A DNA stretch of 64,000 bases from Alteribacillus iranensis (GTDB taxonomy: Bacteria; Bacillota; Bacilli; Bacillales; Marinococcaceae), in contig NZ_FONT01000006.1 in assembly GCF_900113025.1 (NCBI RefSeq), positions 155,134 through 219,133 of the forward strand. Direction: 5' to 3'. Position numbers and translations under genes: made by a program. This document shows, one piece after another, positions 9,253 through 18,240 of the stretch (position 1 is the first letter of the stretch; each line of letters opens with the position of its first letter). The notes under the pieces were generated by a model that was not told the DNA's origin, ran no database searches, and saw only the letters and a program-made list of their open reading frames with translations.

Positions 9253-9690
9253 AGAAAGAGAAGTGAAGAATAGTATCTATGTTTATACGATTGGAGTAAA
9301 AATAGCTTGTCTTCCCCCCTGAAACCTTTGATTTAGTGGGAATTCGATACTAAGAACATTCTCTTCGTTCTTAAATATAATTTTTGTGTCAGCGGCACTG
9401 TCTCCCCTTTGAAGTTTGTTATAAGCAAAGGAATAAGATTTTTCAACAAAGGATTACACAGTCTCTAAAAAAGAGGTTGAAAAACATATTGAAAAGAAAT
9501 AAGATAGTACATGTATGGGTTGTGACGAATTTACGACAAAGAAAATACATATTCGACAATGTGTGTCAGCGTGTATTATTCACTGTGTCCCTGTACGGGT
9601 TTGTTTTTTTATGCCCTAACTCGTGAATAAAATCACAAACTTTTTTTATGCCCTTGAAAATATTAAGAAAATGGAAGTGATGATGTTGGC
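9253..9690 (+). other. Divergent yumC-yumB intergenic region
   Basis: This stretch holds no convincing gene. A possible yumB promoter is TTGAAA (9477-9482) with TAAGAT 17 bp downstream. A long AT-rich leader follows before yumB. A TTGTGA...CGACAA arrangement near 9520 was looked at as a possible Rex site but does not fit the spacing. Confidence 0.4.
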
Positions 9691-9691
9691 A

Positions 9692-10885
9692 ATGAAACCG
9701 AACATTTTAATTTTAGGCGCAGGATACGGTGGAATGGTTACTGCGGCAAAGATTACAAAAGAGCTTGGACCGAATGAAGCAAATATTACGTTGGTTAGCA
9801 AGCATGATTACCATTATCAAACTACTTGGCTCCATGAACCAGCAGCGGGCACACTTGATTCCGACCGCACTCGCATGCCAGTCAGTCAACTCATCGGTGG
9901 GAAAAAAATAGATTTTGTACTCGGTGAAGTGGAGCAAGTGCACCCGGAGGAAAATAAAGTATCACTATCCAATGGTGAGCAGCTTGATTATGATTACGTA
10001 GTAGTTGCTGTAGGGGCGATCCCGGAAACTTTTGGTGTAGAGGGAGTTTTTGAACATTCCTTTAATCAATGGACGGTAAATGGGGCACGTGAATTAAAAG
10101 AGCATACAGAATATATGTTTGCAAAATATAACAATGAACCGAAAGATGAATATCTTACGTTTGTAGTAGCTGGAGCAGGTTTCACAGGGATTGAATATCT
10201 AGGTGAATTAAGCGTACGAGTACCTGAGCTATGTAAGAAATATGACGTCCCTCTTAATAAAGTGAAAATATATTGTGTTGAGGCTGCGCCGACCGCTCTT
10301 CCTGGGTTTGATCCAGAGCTGGTAGAGTATGCAATGAATTTACTGGAAAATCGCGGAGTTGAATTCAAAATTGGAACACCAATTAGTGAAGTCACGGAGA
10401 ACGGTGTGACACTAAAAGGTGGCGAAGAAATAAACGCAGAGACAGTCATATGGGCAACTGGTGTCCGTGGCAACCCAATTATAGAGAAATCTGGTTTTGA
10501 GAACATGAGAGCTAGAGTTAAAGTGGAAAAAGATTTACGTGCGCCTGGATACGAGAACGTCTTTATTATTGGAGACTGCTCACTGATTATTAATGAAGAA
10601 ACAGAACGTCCTTATCCTCCGACTGCACAAATTGCAATGCAGCAAGGAGAAACAGTCGTTAAAAATATCAAAGCACTTATAAAAGGCGGAGAGCTTCAAG
10701 AGTTTAAGCCTGATATTAAGGGTACTGTCGCTTCCTTGGGAGGAAAAGAAGCAATTGGTGTAGTCGGCGATAAAAAACTGTTCGGCACATCAGCTCATTT
10801 CATGAAAAAAATGATTGATAACCGGGCATTATGGATTTTAGGTGGAGCTGGTTTAGTTCTTAAGAAAGGGAAAAACCCGTTTTAA
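9692..10885 (+). CDS. yumB: NADH dehydrogenase-like flavoprotein YumB (NDH-2 family)
   Basis: YumB belongs to the single-subunit, membrane-associated NADH:quinone oxidoreductases. The sequence has [11 protein letters not shown] for [19 protein letters not shown] for NADH, the [11 protein letters not shown]-contact motif and [10 protein letters not shown], typical of this branch. It ends in LVLKKGK like Bacillus subtilis YumB. From ATG 9692 it has 397 residues. GGAAGTG upstream could equally serve TTG 9686 or ATG 9683, so the start is uncertain by a few residues. It is divergent from yumC. Confidence 0.88.
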   Translation: MKPNILILGAGYGGMVTAAKITKELGPNEANITLVSKHDYHYQTTWLHEPAAGTLDSDRTRMPVSQLIGGKKIDFVLGEVEQVHPEENKVSLSNGEQLDYDYVVVAVGAIPETFGVEGVFEHSFNQWTVNGARELKEHTEYMFAKYNNEPKDEYLTFVVAGAGFTGIEYLGELSVRVPELCKKYDVPLNKVKIYCVEAAPTALPGFDPELVEYAMNLLENRGVEFKIGTPISEVTENGVTLKGGEEINAETVIWATGVRGNPIIEKSGFENMRARVKVEKDLRAPGYENVFIIGDCSLIINEETERPYPPTAQIAMQQGETVVKNIKALIKGGELQEFKPDIKGTVASLGGKEAIGVVGDKKLFGTSAHFMKKMIDNRALWILGGAGLVLKKGKNPF

Positions 10886-10922
10886 ACTAGGCTTCAGTCA
10901 GAATGATGAATATAATGTCCCG

Positions 10923-10961
10923 TATCCTGCAGGATGAAAGGTCTTGCAGGATATTATTATT
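10923..10961 (+). terminator. Terminator-like hairpin after yumB
   Basis: TATCCTGCA/TGCAGGATA (9 bp) is followed by TTATTATTT. The tail is not a clean T run. Confidence 0.6.
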
Positions 10962-11051
10962 TCACATGTTAGACATATCTTTTTTGTATAATAAGAAATT
11001 GATGAATGTTATTGCGTTGCGTACACTTTCTTTTTGATGGAGGTGGTTTTT

Positions 11052-11381
11052 ATGACAGGAATAGGAAGTCTACCGCAGTTAATTATATCCATGCTCCTTT
11101 TTCTATTATTATTCTTCGGTATAGGATTTTTACTTAATATGATTCTTCGATCGACTTGGATTATGGCAGTTGTTTATCCAGTCGTTGTCATTTTAATTAT
11201 AGATAATGTAGGGTTTTTTGATTATATCTTTTCGCCCGTCTCTTCATTTCGTGCATTAGGTGATCATTTTGCTGCTTTACAGCTTGTCGATATTCTTATT
11301 TTGTCTTGTGGAATGGCGGGATCAGTGATAGCTGGAATAGTAATTAAAATGCTGCGAGCCCGTGGCTATCAAATGTTTTAA
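11052..11381 (+). CDS. yuiB: Small membrane protein YuiB
   Basis: This encodes 109 residues, mostly hydrophobic, with about three membrane segments (roughly residues 8-32, 36-57 and 78-100) and a basic C-terminus. I chose ATG 11052 because TGGAGGTGG sits just upstream; an ATG at 11034 precedes that ribosome site. It matches YuiB in size and position next to yuiC. The function is unknown. Confidence 0.8.
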   Translation: MTGIGSLPQLIISMLLFLLLFFGIGFLLNMILRSTWIMAVVYPVVVILIIDNVGFFDYIFSPVSSFRALGDHFAALQLVDILILSCGMAGSVIAGIVIKMLRARGYQMF

Positions 11382-11443
11382 CACTGTCGGCATTATCCTT
11401 CTTGTTTTCTTAGAATTCAACAGGGAGCCGATAGTGTTTTTTT
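11380..11443 (+). terminator. Terminator of yuiB
   Basis: The 12-bp stem AACACTGTCGGC/GCCGATAGTGTT (one G-U) overlaps the yuiB stop codon and ends in a run of T residues. Confidence 0.85.
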
Positions 11444-11575
11444 ATGCAAAGAAGAAGAAGGGAAAAGCGAGCGGCAATTTACGAAATTATGTTTTACAAA
11501 TATTCTTGTACCTCTCACAGAGAATAAAATTTTTCTTTTTGGAAAGGATGTTGTTGTGAGAGGAGTTGTTGGAAA

Positions 11576-12238
11576 ATGACTATAATTTTTAGACGTACAA
11601 GTATGATCGTGTTATTTACCATGGCTTTAGTGACAACCTTATCTTATATTACAAATGTGAAAGCTCAGGACCTTCCTGGTTATTTTTATCAGTATTTTCA
11701 AACAGAGGAACCAACAATGAAATACCATTCTGAAGTTCCTGAAAAACAAGGAAGTCCAATAGAGAGACGCTCCCCTATCGAAGCGGAGGAAAAACCAGCA
11801 ATTAAAAAAGAGTCTGAACCATTGTTTGAGGCTGAAGGTCCTACAGAAGTTGTAACCGCTACAGGATATACTGCTGGTTATGAATCGACAGGAAAGACTA
11901 TGGAGCATCCAGCATATGGAGTTACTTATTCAGGAGTAGAAGTCAGAAGAGACAATGTTTCTACAATCGCTGCGGATCCAAATTTATTCCCCATTGGAAC
12001 CCTTTTGTACATCCCCGGATATGGGTATGGGGTGGTAGCTGATACAGGTTCTGCAATTAAAGGAAGGAAGATAGATCTTTATTATGACACGGTAGAAGAT
12101 GTTTATAACGAATGGGGAAAGCGTAAGGTAGAAGTACAAGTAATAAAAAAAGGGGACGGGACGTTAGAAGAGGCAGAAGTGATGGCGCTGAACAAAGAAG
12201 GGGCATTGCCAGCAATCACATCAGAATTCAAACCGTAA
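11576..12238 (+). CDS. yuiC: Secreted 3D-domain protein YuiC
   Basis: The 220-residue protein has an N-terminal hydrophobic segment (about 8-28), probably a signal peptide or anchor. A charged linker rich in Glu, Pro and Lys follows, then a C-terminal 3D domain from about residue 92. The domain carries [18 protein letters not shown], with the aspartates that name the family and are related to the MltA lytic transglycosylase active site. YuiC-type proteins act on peptidoglycan glycan strands. The ribosome site before ATG 11576 is weak. Confidence 0.87.
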   Translation: MTIIFRRTSMIVLFTMALVTTLSYITNVKAQDLPGYFYQYFQTEEPTMKYHSEVPEKQGSPIERRSPIEAEEKPAIKKESEPLFEAEGPTEVVTATGYTAGYESTGKTMEHPAYGVTYSGVEVRRDNVSTIAADPNLFPIGTLLYIPGYGYGVVADTGSAIKGRKIDLYYDTVEDVYNEWGKRKVEVQVIKKGDGTLEEAEVMALNKEGALPAITSEFKP

Positions 12239-12356
12239 ACTAACGTCTCCCGTGATATTGTAGAAAAGCATCAATCTTCATAAGTGGGTCTAAGAGGGAG
12301 AATGATCATATTAAATAAGTGTTGTACATTTGTACATGGAGAACATGTTTTTCTAG

Positions 12357-12836
12357 TCAGTTAAAAACGATCATTTGACCAATAATAGCTATTAATATTC
12401 CAAGAAGTGCTCCAAAAAAAACCTCAATTGGCTGATGGCCTAGCAATTCCTTTAATTCCTCTCTTTTTTCCGTATCTCCTTTATGCTGCCATGATTTAGC
12501 TTCTGTAACAAATTTATTAAAATCTACGACGAGTTGATTAATCACGGTAGCGTGATAACCAGCGTGCCTGCGGACCCCTGTAGCATCAAACATGACAATG
12601 ATTCCAAAAACAGTACAAATAGCAAAAAGCCCTGAATCGAAGCCATGTTCGATACCAATAGCAGTGGACACGGAAGTGACAGCAGCGGAGTGAGAGCTAG
12701 GCATACCTCCTGTGCTGGTGACCAACGTAAGGTCCCATTTTTTTGAAGCTATATAAGAGAGAGGGATCTTGATCCCTTGGGCAAAAAGTACTGAAAATAG
12801 TGCAATCCAAAGTGGAAAATTGTGAAATACATCCAT
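12357..12836 (-). CDS. yuiD: DUF212 / PAP2-like membrane protein YuiD
   Basis: The 159-residue membrane protein belongs to the divergent PAP2 (DUF212) family. It shows GGMPSSHSAAV and a later GHQPIEVFFGALLG, reminiscent of the phosphatase motifs SGH and HxxxD. Enzymatic activity is not proven. The ATG at 12836 gives the usual family length; an upstream in-frame start at 12980 would add 48 hydrophilic, unconserved residues. It is convergent with yuiC. Confidence 0.87.
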   Translation of the reverse strand: MDVFHNFPLWIALFSVLFAQGIKIPLSYIASKKWDLTLVTSTGGMPSSHSAAVTSVSTAIGIEHGFDSGLFAICTVFGIIVMFDATGVRRHAGYHATVINQLVVDFNKFVTEAKSWQHKGDTEKREELKELLGHQPIEVFFGALLGILIAIIGQMIVFN

Positions 12837-13365
12837 AAGCTTGTACGACCTCTCCTCTATAAAATGAAACTTCCATTCAAGTATTTTTATCTGTATATTC
12901 TGCAGATGAGGCTGTATACCAGGTCTCTCCACCCAATATCGAAAAAGCAATCTGTCACTTTCGGTTGACAATACAGACACTTTTACATGTGCGCGGATTT
13001 GAAAAAAGTCTTTTATAAACTAGCACCTGCTGGTATAATGTTACTATCTTAATTTTTCCGATATTTTCGAAAATAAGCGCACACTACACATTAAATTATA
13101 ACATAAGCTTGTAATTTCTTACTTTTCTTTTCTTAAAATAATATTAAAAACTTACTACTCTTCATCTTAAAATAGAGAATCTATGTTGTAGGGCGGAATG
13201 AAAAAGAAGAAGTGAGCTGACCGTAGCTTTTACTGTTATATTAGGTAAAATTCGGTAAAATCGTCTTGTATTCCGGTTGATGAGAGTAAGTCATGTCAGT
13301 TACAATAGTTTTCATTCAGAAAATTATAACCAATTAGCGGCAGTGACGTAGATGGGATGTGTGTA
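12837..13365 (+). other. Intergenic region upstream of the TRAP operon
   Basis: No gene is supported in this 529-bp, very AT-rich stretch. It contains an extended -10 (TGGTATAAT, 13031-13039) without a good -35, and the candidate TRAP promoter and direct repeats described separately. Confidence 0.5.
13244..13306 (+). promoter_or_regulatory. Candidate TRAP operon promoter with direct repeats
   Basis: TTGATG (13277-13282) and TACAAT (13301-13306) are 18 bp apart. Just upstream, GGTAAAAT occurs twice (13244-13251 and 13254-13261) with a 10-bp period. That is one helical turn, as expected for an activator bound on one face. The regulator is not in the neighbourhood. Confidence 0.5.
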
Positions 13366-13917
13366 ATGATGAAAGTGATTAAGTGGCTTGATAATATACT
13401 TCGAAGAGTAGAAGAAGTAATTTTAAGTCTGGCGATTCTCGTAATTACCGTGATGGTAGCTGGCAACGCTGTTAGTCGTAACTTCTTTGGGAACAGCTGG
13501 GCCTTTGCGGAAGAGATAAGTCAATTAGCTTTATTTATGGCTACTTTCATGGGTATAAGTTACGTTGCAAGAAAAGGTAGACATATTAGTATGTCCGCTT
13601 TGTTTGACACCGTCCCTTTTGGGTTTCGGAAAGCACTTGCTCTGTTAATTCCACTTACTACTGGGATTATTTTACTAGGTCTTGCCTATTTCTCTTGGGG
13701 TTACGTACAAAGTGTAATTGACTCTGGGAGAGTAACCTCTGCATTGCGGCTGCCTTATTACATAATGATTATATGGGCTCCAATCGGTTTCGTTTTAGGG
13801 GCTCTGCAGTTTTTTAGAAACTTCTGGGTGAACGTTAGAAACAAAGATGTTTACTTGGCTGCAGAGAGGAAAGATTATGACGATGATACGGATGTGGAAA
13901 ACCCACCATCTATTTAA
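13366..13917 (+). CDS. dctQ: TRAP transporter small membrane subunit (DctQ type)
   Basis: The 183-residue protein has four membrane segments and the family pattern of a conserved EEISQLALFMATFMG after the second segment region, followed by an ARKGRHI loop. It pairs with DctM to form the sodium- or proton-driven membrane part of a TRAP transporter. I chose ATG 13366 because GATGGGA lies at suitable distance; 13357 and 13369 are alternatives. The tail is acidic. Confidence 0.92.
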   Translation: MMKVIKWLDNILRRVEEVILSLAILVITVMVAGNAVSRNFFGNSWAFAEEISQLALFMATFMGISYVARKGRHISMSALFDTVPFGFRKALALLIPLTTGIILLGLAYFSWGYVQSVIDSGRVTSALRLPYYIMIIWAPIGFVLGALQFFRNFWVNVRNKDVYLAAERKDYDDDTDVENPPSI

Positions 13918-13942
13918 AAAATTAGAATAGCGGGGAATGCCA

Positions 13943-15208
13943 ATGGTTACTACATTATTAGCAATTATGGTTATATTTCTTGTACTTGGTTTTCCAATGA
14001 TGATCCCATTGATTTTGGCTCCATTAGTTGTAGTATTAATATTTTTCCCAAATGTAGAGCCATTTTTCATGATCCAGCAAATGATGGAAGGGATATCAAA
14101 CTATGCGTTATTAGCTGTTCCTTTATTCATATTTGCAGCGGACATTATGTCGATGGGGAGGACTTCTAATCGGTTACTTGATTTCATTGGTTCTTTTATC
14201 GGTCACTTGCGAGGCGGCTATGCCATCACCACTGCCGCTGCTTGTACGTTATTCGGATCGATCTCCGGTTCAACACAGGCTACTGTAGTTGCGATCGGAA
14301 AGCCTATGCGTGAGAGACTCTTAAGAGTAGGGTATAAGGACTCCACAGCGATTGCATTAATCATTAACTCCAGTGACGTGGCGCTTCTTATACCGCCTAG
14401 TATTGGAATGATCATTTACGGAATTGCCTCTAATACTTCAATTGGAGATTTGTTTATCGCAGGTATCATTCCAGGAATCATTATTTTTCTTTTCTTTGCT
14501 CTTTATTCTTACATACACGCACGGCTTTATAAAATACCGCTTGCGGATAAATTTACATGGGGAGACAGGTTCCGGTATACATGGAGAGCAGTACTGCCTC
14601 TTATGTTTCCCGTTATCATTGTAGGTGGGATATATACCGGCTTTTTTACACCTACAGAAGCAGCCGGGATATCTGTATTGTATGCGCTAATATTGGAATT
14701 GCTCATTTTTCGATCTTTCGGCTTTAAAGAAGTGCCTAAAATAGCTCTATCAACTGGATTGGTTACGTCCGCGGTGTTTATTCTTGTTGCTGGCGGCCAG
14801 GCATTTGCCTGGGCTATTTCATACGCACGAATACCTCAGCTAATGTCTGAAGTGTTTCTCTCGGGAGATCCAGGCCCTATCTACGTGCTAATTATAATAT
14901 CGATCTTTTTCTTCATAGGATGTATGTTCGTTGATCCAATTGTAGTTATTTTAATCTTAACTCCTATATTTGCTCCTGCTGCCATGGATGCGGGGATTGA
15001 TCCTGTCCATCTAGGGGTTATTGTTACATTCCAGGCTGCGCTTGGTTCTGCTACGCCGCCGTTTGGGGTGGACATATTTACGGCGAGTGCAGTGTTTAAC
15101 CGATCCTATCTTGATACGATAAGGGGTACGCCGCCATTTATAGGGATGCTACTATTAGTTTGGGTACTGCTTGTGTTCTTTCCACAGCTATCTCTGTTCC
15201 TGTTATAA
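13943..15208 (+). CDS. dctM: TRAP transporter large permease subunit (DctM type)
   Basis: This 421-residue, highly hydrophobic protein has about a dozen membrane helices. It shows the DctM signatures SISGSTQATVVAIG and SSDVALLIPPSIGMIIYG. It is the transport channel of the TRAP system. Two ATGs (13937 and 13943) are possible; GCGGGG is too close to the first, so I prefer the second. It lies 25 bp after dctQ and 45 bp before the binding-protein gene, a clear operon. Confidence 0.95.
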   Translation: MVTTLLAIMVIFLVLGFPMMIPLILAPLVVVLIFFPNVEPFFMIQQMMEGISNYALLAVPLFIFAADIMSMGRTSNRLLDFIGSFIGHLRGGYAITTAAACTLFGSISGSTQATVVAIGKPMRERLLRVGYKDSTAIALIINSSDVALLIPPSIGMIIYGIASNTSIGDLFIAGIIPGIIIFLFFALYSYIHARLYKIPLADKFTWGDRFRYTWRAVLPLMFPVIIVGGIYTGFFTPTEAAGISVLYALILELLIFRSFGFKEVPKIALSTGLVTSAVFILVAGGQAFAWAISYARIPQLMSEVFLSGDPGPIYVLIIISIFFFIGCMFVDPIVVILILTPIFAPAAMDAGIDPVHLGVIVTFQAALGSATPPFGVDIFTASAVFNRSYLDTIRGTPPFIGMLLLVWVLLVFFPQLSLFLL

Positions 15209-15253
15209 CAGGAGTGAGAATAGATATATTGAACGAAAAGGGGGAAATGTTGC

Positions 15254-16336
15254 ATGAAAAAAAGAAAATTTGGGTTGTTAGGAAGTACTGCTCTTGTGAC
15301 ATCGATGCTTCTCGCCGCTTGCGGTGGCGGAGGTGGTGATAACGGTGGTGAGTCTGCTGATGGAGGAGAAGCAGGCGAGGAAACGTATAACTGGCGTTTT
15401 ATCACAGAAGAATATGATGGGCAAGTTCAATTTGACTATGCCGAAGAGTTTGCGAGTCGATTAGAAGAAAAATCAGACGGACAAATTAACATCGATGTTT
15501 ATGAATTTGGAGGACTTGGAAGCGAAATTGACCAAGTAGAACAGTTACAAAGCGGTGCGGTAGAAATGGCTATTGTGTCGCCTGGTTTCACTGGTACGAT
15601 GGTAGATGAAGCTCAAATTTTTTCATTGCAATACCTATTGCCGAGTGATCAAGAACAAGTTCATGAATTGTTAAATACGAGTGAAGCAATTAACGAAGAT
15701 TTAGCAGCCTTGTATGAAGAAAACAACATCAAACCATTATCTTTCTTTACAGAAGGCTTTACAAATTGGACAGCAAATAAGGAATTATCAGAGCCGTCTC
15801 ATTTTGAAGGAGTAAAATTCAGAACGCAAGATTCTCCGCTCAATCAGATGTCTTACGAAACATATGGAGCGGATCCAACGGTTATGAGTGCGGGTGATCT
15901 TTACTCTGCACTTCAGCAAGGTACTGTTGATGCACAGGAAAACCCTATATTCTTTATAGCAGATTCTTCTTACCATGAAGTACAAGACTATTTAATGATT
16001 TCCAATCATAACAGTTATGTAGCAATGATGACTGTAAATCCTACTTTCTACAATGATCTTCCTGATGACATTAAGGCTATGTTTGACGAAACAGTAGAAG
16101 AAATGCGCGATGTTGGATTCCAAATTCAAGATGATCTCAATAGCGAGTATATAGAGGTGATTGAGGAAGACACGGATAATCCGACAGAAGTTGTGGAACT
16201 TACAGAAGAGCAGCGCGATGCTTTCCGTGAGCTTCAAGAACCACTGCGTGATTATTACCGCGAAAATGGCGGAGAACAAGCAGGAGAAATTTTAGATAAA
16301 TTAACTTCTGAAATCGAAGAAATTACAGGAGAGTAA
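15254..16336 (+). CDS. dctP: TRAP transporter substrate-binding lipoprotein (DctP type)
   Basis: The 360-residue protein is a lipoprotein: a basic N-terminus and hydrophobic stretch end in the lipobox LLAAC (Cys23), followed by a glycine-rich linker. The DctP-type domain includes FEGVKFRTQDSPLNQ, with the arginine that binds the substrate carboxylate in this family, and LYSALQQGTVDAQENP. The ligand is therefore likely an organic acid, but its identity cannot be read. The protein is strongly acidic, as is common for outer proteins of salt-loving bacteria. Confidence 0.93.
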   Translation: MKKRKFGLLGSTALVTSMLLAACGGGGGDNGGESADGGEAGEETYNWRFITEEYDGQVQFDYAEEFASRLEEKSDGQINIDVYEFGGLGSEIDQVEQLQSGAVEMAIVSPGFTGTMVDEAQIFSLQYLLPSDQEQVHELLNTSEAINEDLAALYEENNIKPLSFFTEGFTNWTANKELSEPSHFEGVKFRTQDSPLNQMSYETYGADPTVMSAGDLYSALQQGTVDAQENPIFFIADSSYHEVQDYLMISNHNSYVAMMTVNPTFYNDLPDDIKAMFDETVEEMRDVGFQIQDDLNSEYIEVIEEDTDNPTEVVELTEEQRDAFRELQEPLRDYYRENGGEQAGEILDKLTSEIEEITGE

Positions 16337-16350
16337 GAAAGATTAGTTAG

Positions 16351-16383
16351 ACTGCGGGTGAGAAAATCACCCGCAGTTTTTTT
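16351..16383 (+). terminator. Terminator of the TRAP operon
   Basis: ACTGCGGGTGA/TCACCCGCAGT (11 bp, five-base loop) is followed by a T run. Confidence 0.93.
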
Positions 16384-16600
16384 GAGATCGGAATTTAAAA
16401 GTTGTACCAATTTAAGTGTTTCTCTCTGGCTAGGAAGAGACCTCTTAGTAGGGAGCTGATGGGAAAGTAACTGTTGTGGAGCCATTTATTTTCTATTCGT
16501 CACCTATTGGTTATCTAGAAGGAAAGGGGTAGAATAAAATAGAAACAGATAATAACTGAATTGTGATAGTGAGATGTAAAAGGATTGGCGAGGAGGCAAC

Positions 16601-17320
16601 ATGAACAATTCTATCGAAGTGATTGCTCACAGAGGATCAACTACCCCTACTATACGAGAGAATACCATATTGGCTTTTCGAAAGGCTATTGAATGGAAGG
16701 CAGACATGATAGAAACAGATGTTAGACGAATGAAAGACGGGACTTTAGTGTGTGCTCATAACCCAGACTGGAAAGGGAAACGTCTGTCTGATATGACATA
16801 CGAGGAATGGAAGAGATTAACCCTCACGGAAGAAGGATGGCAGCCAGCTCGCTTAAAGGAAACTTTCGAGTTATGTGAAGGAAGAATCCCGCTTAATTTA
16901 GAGATCAAAGAAAAGGATATAGAGAGCGAGGTTTTTCAAGCAATCCCTGAATCGTACCCTGTTCAAGATTTATTATTCTCTTCTTTTGAAGACCAAGTCA
17001 TAAAGAAAATAAAATCAATAAATAGCAACGTAAAAACTTCTCTAATAGTTGGGAAGTCCATGTTAGGAAAAGCAAAAATAAAAGGAAAAACATACTGGCG
17101 AGATTATTACCCAGAGACACGTCTTCGAGAAACTGATGCAGATGCCATCTGCCCATACTATAAGTTACTAGATCGTAACTTTGTGTCCAGACTCCGTGGC
17201 AATGGATACAGGATGTACGTTTGGACGGTAAATAAGGAAGAGAAATTACGAGAAGTGAAAAACTATGAAATCGATGGTATTTTTACTGACGATGTTCCTC
17301 TAGCGTTCAGGATCTTTTAA
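16601..17320 (+). CDS. Glycerophosphodiester phosphodiesterase family protein
   Basis: This encodes 239 residues with a GDPD-type TIM barrel. The family motifs are visible: IAHRGSTTPTIRENT (catalytic His and Arg at 9-10, then Glu), MIETDVRRMKDGTLVCAHN with metal-binding Glu and Asp, and LNLEIKEK. Members cleave glycerophosphodiesters to glycerol 3-phosphate and an alcohol. No signal peptide is present, so it is cytoplasmic. GAGGAGGC precedes the ATG. The gene runs in the same direction as luxS, 94 bp before it. Confidence 0.9.
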   Translation: MNNSIEVIAHRGSTTPTIRENTILAFRKAIEWKADMIETDVRRMKDGTLVCAHNPDWKGKRLSDMTYEEWKRLTLTEEGWQPARLKETFELCEGRIPLNLEIKEKDIESEVFQAIPESYPVQDLLFSSFEDQVIKKIKSINSNVKTSLIVGKSMLGKAKIKGKTYWRDYYPETRLRETDADAICPYYKLLDRNFVSRLRGNGYRMYVWTVNKEEKLREVKNYEIDGIFTDDVPLAFRIF

Positions 17321-17414
17321 AAGCATTGTCTGATGAGTGGAAAAACAAATTCATTTGCATCCGATGCTAGAATCATTGTATGATCAAAACAGAGAATCTA
17401 AAAGGAGTGTTTAT

Positions 17415-17885
17415 ATGGCTCGAGTAGAAAGCTTTGAGTTAGATCACACGATAGTAAAGGCCCCTTACGTCAGACATGCTGGAGTTCAAAAAGTAGGTTC
17501 AGACGGCGTAGTGAATAAATTTGATATTCGATTCTGTCAACCAAATAAAGGAAATATGGAACCGTCTGTTATTCATACGATGGAACATTTATTAGCGCTG
17601 AACATTCGTCGCTTTGCTGAAGAATATGATCACTTTGAAGTCATTGATTTATCACCGATGGGGTGTCAAACCGGCTTTTACCTTATCATGAACGGAGAAC
17701 CAAAAGTCGAAGAGTTAATCGATGTACTAGAAAAGACTATGAAATATTCTTTAGAATTAAACGAAGTACCGGCCGCTAACGAAGAGCAGTGCGGCCAAGC
17801 AAAACTTCACGATCTCGAAGGAGCTAAAAAATTAATGAGGTATTGGTTGGAACAGGATAAAGCTTCTTTAGCAGAGGTCTTTTAA
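17415..17885 (+). CDS. luxS: S-ribosylhomocysteine lyase LuxS
   Basis: LuxS cleaves S-ribosylhomocysteine to homocysteine and the AI-2 precursor DPD, recycling the by-product of SAM-dependent methylation. The 156-residue protein has the metal ligands His54 and His58 (HTMEH) and Cys126, and the catalytic Cys84 in [10 protein letters not shown] chose ATG 17415, preceded by AAAAGGAG; the longer frame from 17337 would add 26 residues not found in the family. It is followed by a block of hairpin repeats rather than a simple terminator. Confidence 0.97.
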   Translation: MARVESFELDHTIVKAPYVRHAGVQKVGSDGVVNKFDIRFCQPNKGNMEPSVIHTMEHLLALNIRRFAEEYDHFEVIDLSPMGCQTGFYLIMNGEPKVEELIDVLEKTMKYSLELNEVPAANEEQCGQAKLHDLEGAKKLMRYWLEQDKASLAEVF

Positions 17886-18210
17886 ACGAATAGTGAACCA
17901 CCAAGAGAAGCGCAAGGCACTTGCACAGGACGTGCCAGCTTCTTCGTTGGCTTACGCAGGAAGCGTTGGCTTTTGCGTTTCTGGCAGAAGAACCGTTATG
18001 CGACAAGCGCTGGAGAAGGAAGTTCGACTAAAGAAAAAGGAACTTCTACTACAACCGCCCACATCGTGTGGGCAACGTAGAAACCACCGCCTCTTGCGGA
18101 AGTTCCTGTGACAACGTCGAACTGACCCACGTCCTGTGGGCATCCGAGTGACTGGGAACTGAAGCTGGATGTCACTCCGTGCATGTTATACATTCTATCT
18201 TTTAAGAAAA
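17886..18210 (+). repeat. Intergenic block of small hairpins (block 1)
   Basis: No gene is supported here. The stretch is GC-richer than its surroundings and packed with perfect short hairpins, several with five-base loops. These are GCAC-AGGAC-GTGC (17923-17935), GCCCAC-ATCGT-GTGGGC (18057-18073), CCGC-CTCTT-GCGG (18087-18099) and CCCAC-GTCCT-GTGGG (18126-18140). AAGTTC/GAACTT and a repeated CGTTGGCTT add to the pattern. A related block lies at 29385-29620. The function is unknown; a non-autonomous repeat or a structured RNA are both possible. Confidence 0.65.
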
Positions 18211-18240
18211 TGAACCTGACAAATGTCAGGTTCATTTTTT
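18211..18240. terminator. Bidirectional terminator between block 1 and the isochorismatase gene
   Basis: The palindrome TGAACCTGACA/TGTCAGGTTCA (11 bp, two-base centre) is followed by six T residues on the plus strand and by an A/T-rich tail on the minus strand. It overlaps the stop codon of the minus-strand gene. Confidence 0.8.

Noticed and set aside
9515..9545. TTGTGA...CGACAA arrangement upstream of yumB as a Rex (NADH-responsive) site
   Set aside because: The half-sites are eight bases apart and the second is imperfect; the Rex consensus needs TTGTGA-N6-TCACAA.
10066..10506. 146-codon antisense frame inside yumB
   Set aside because: It is the shadow of a well-conserved gene and has Ser/Pro-rich, non-protein-like composition.
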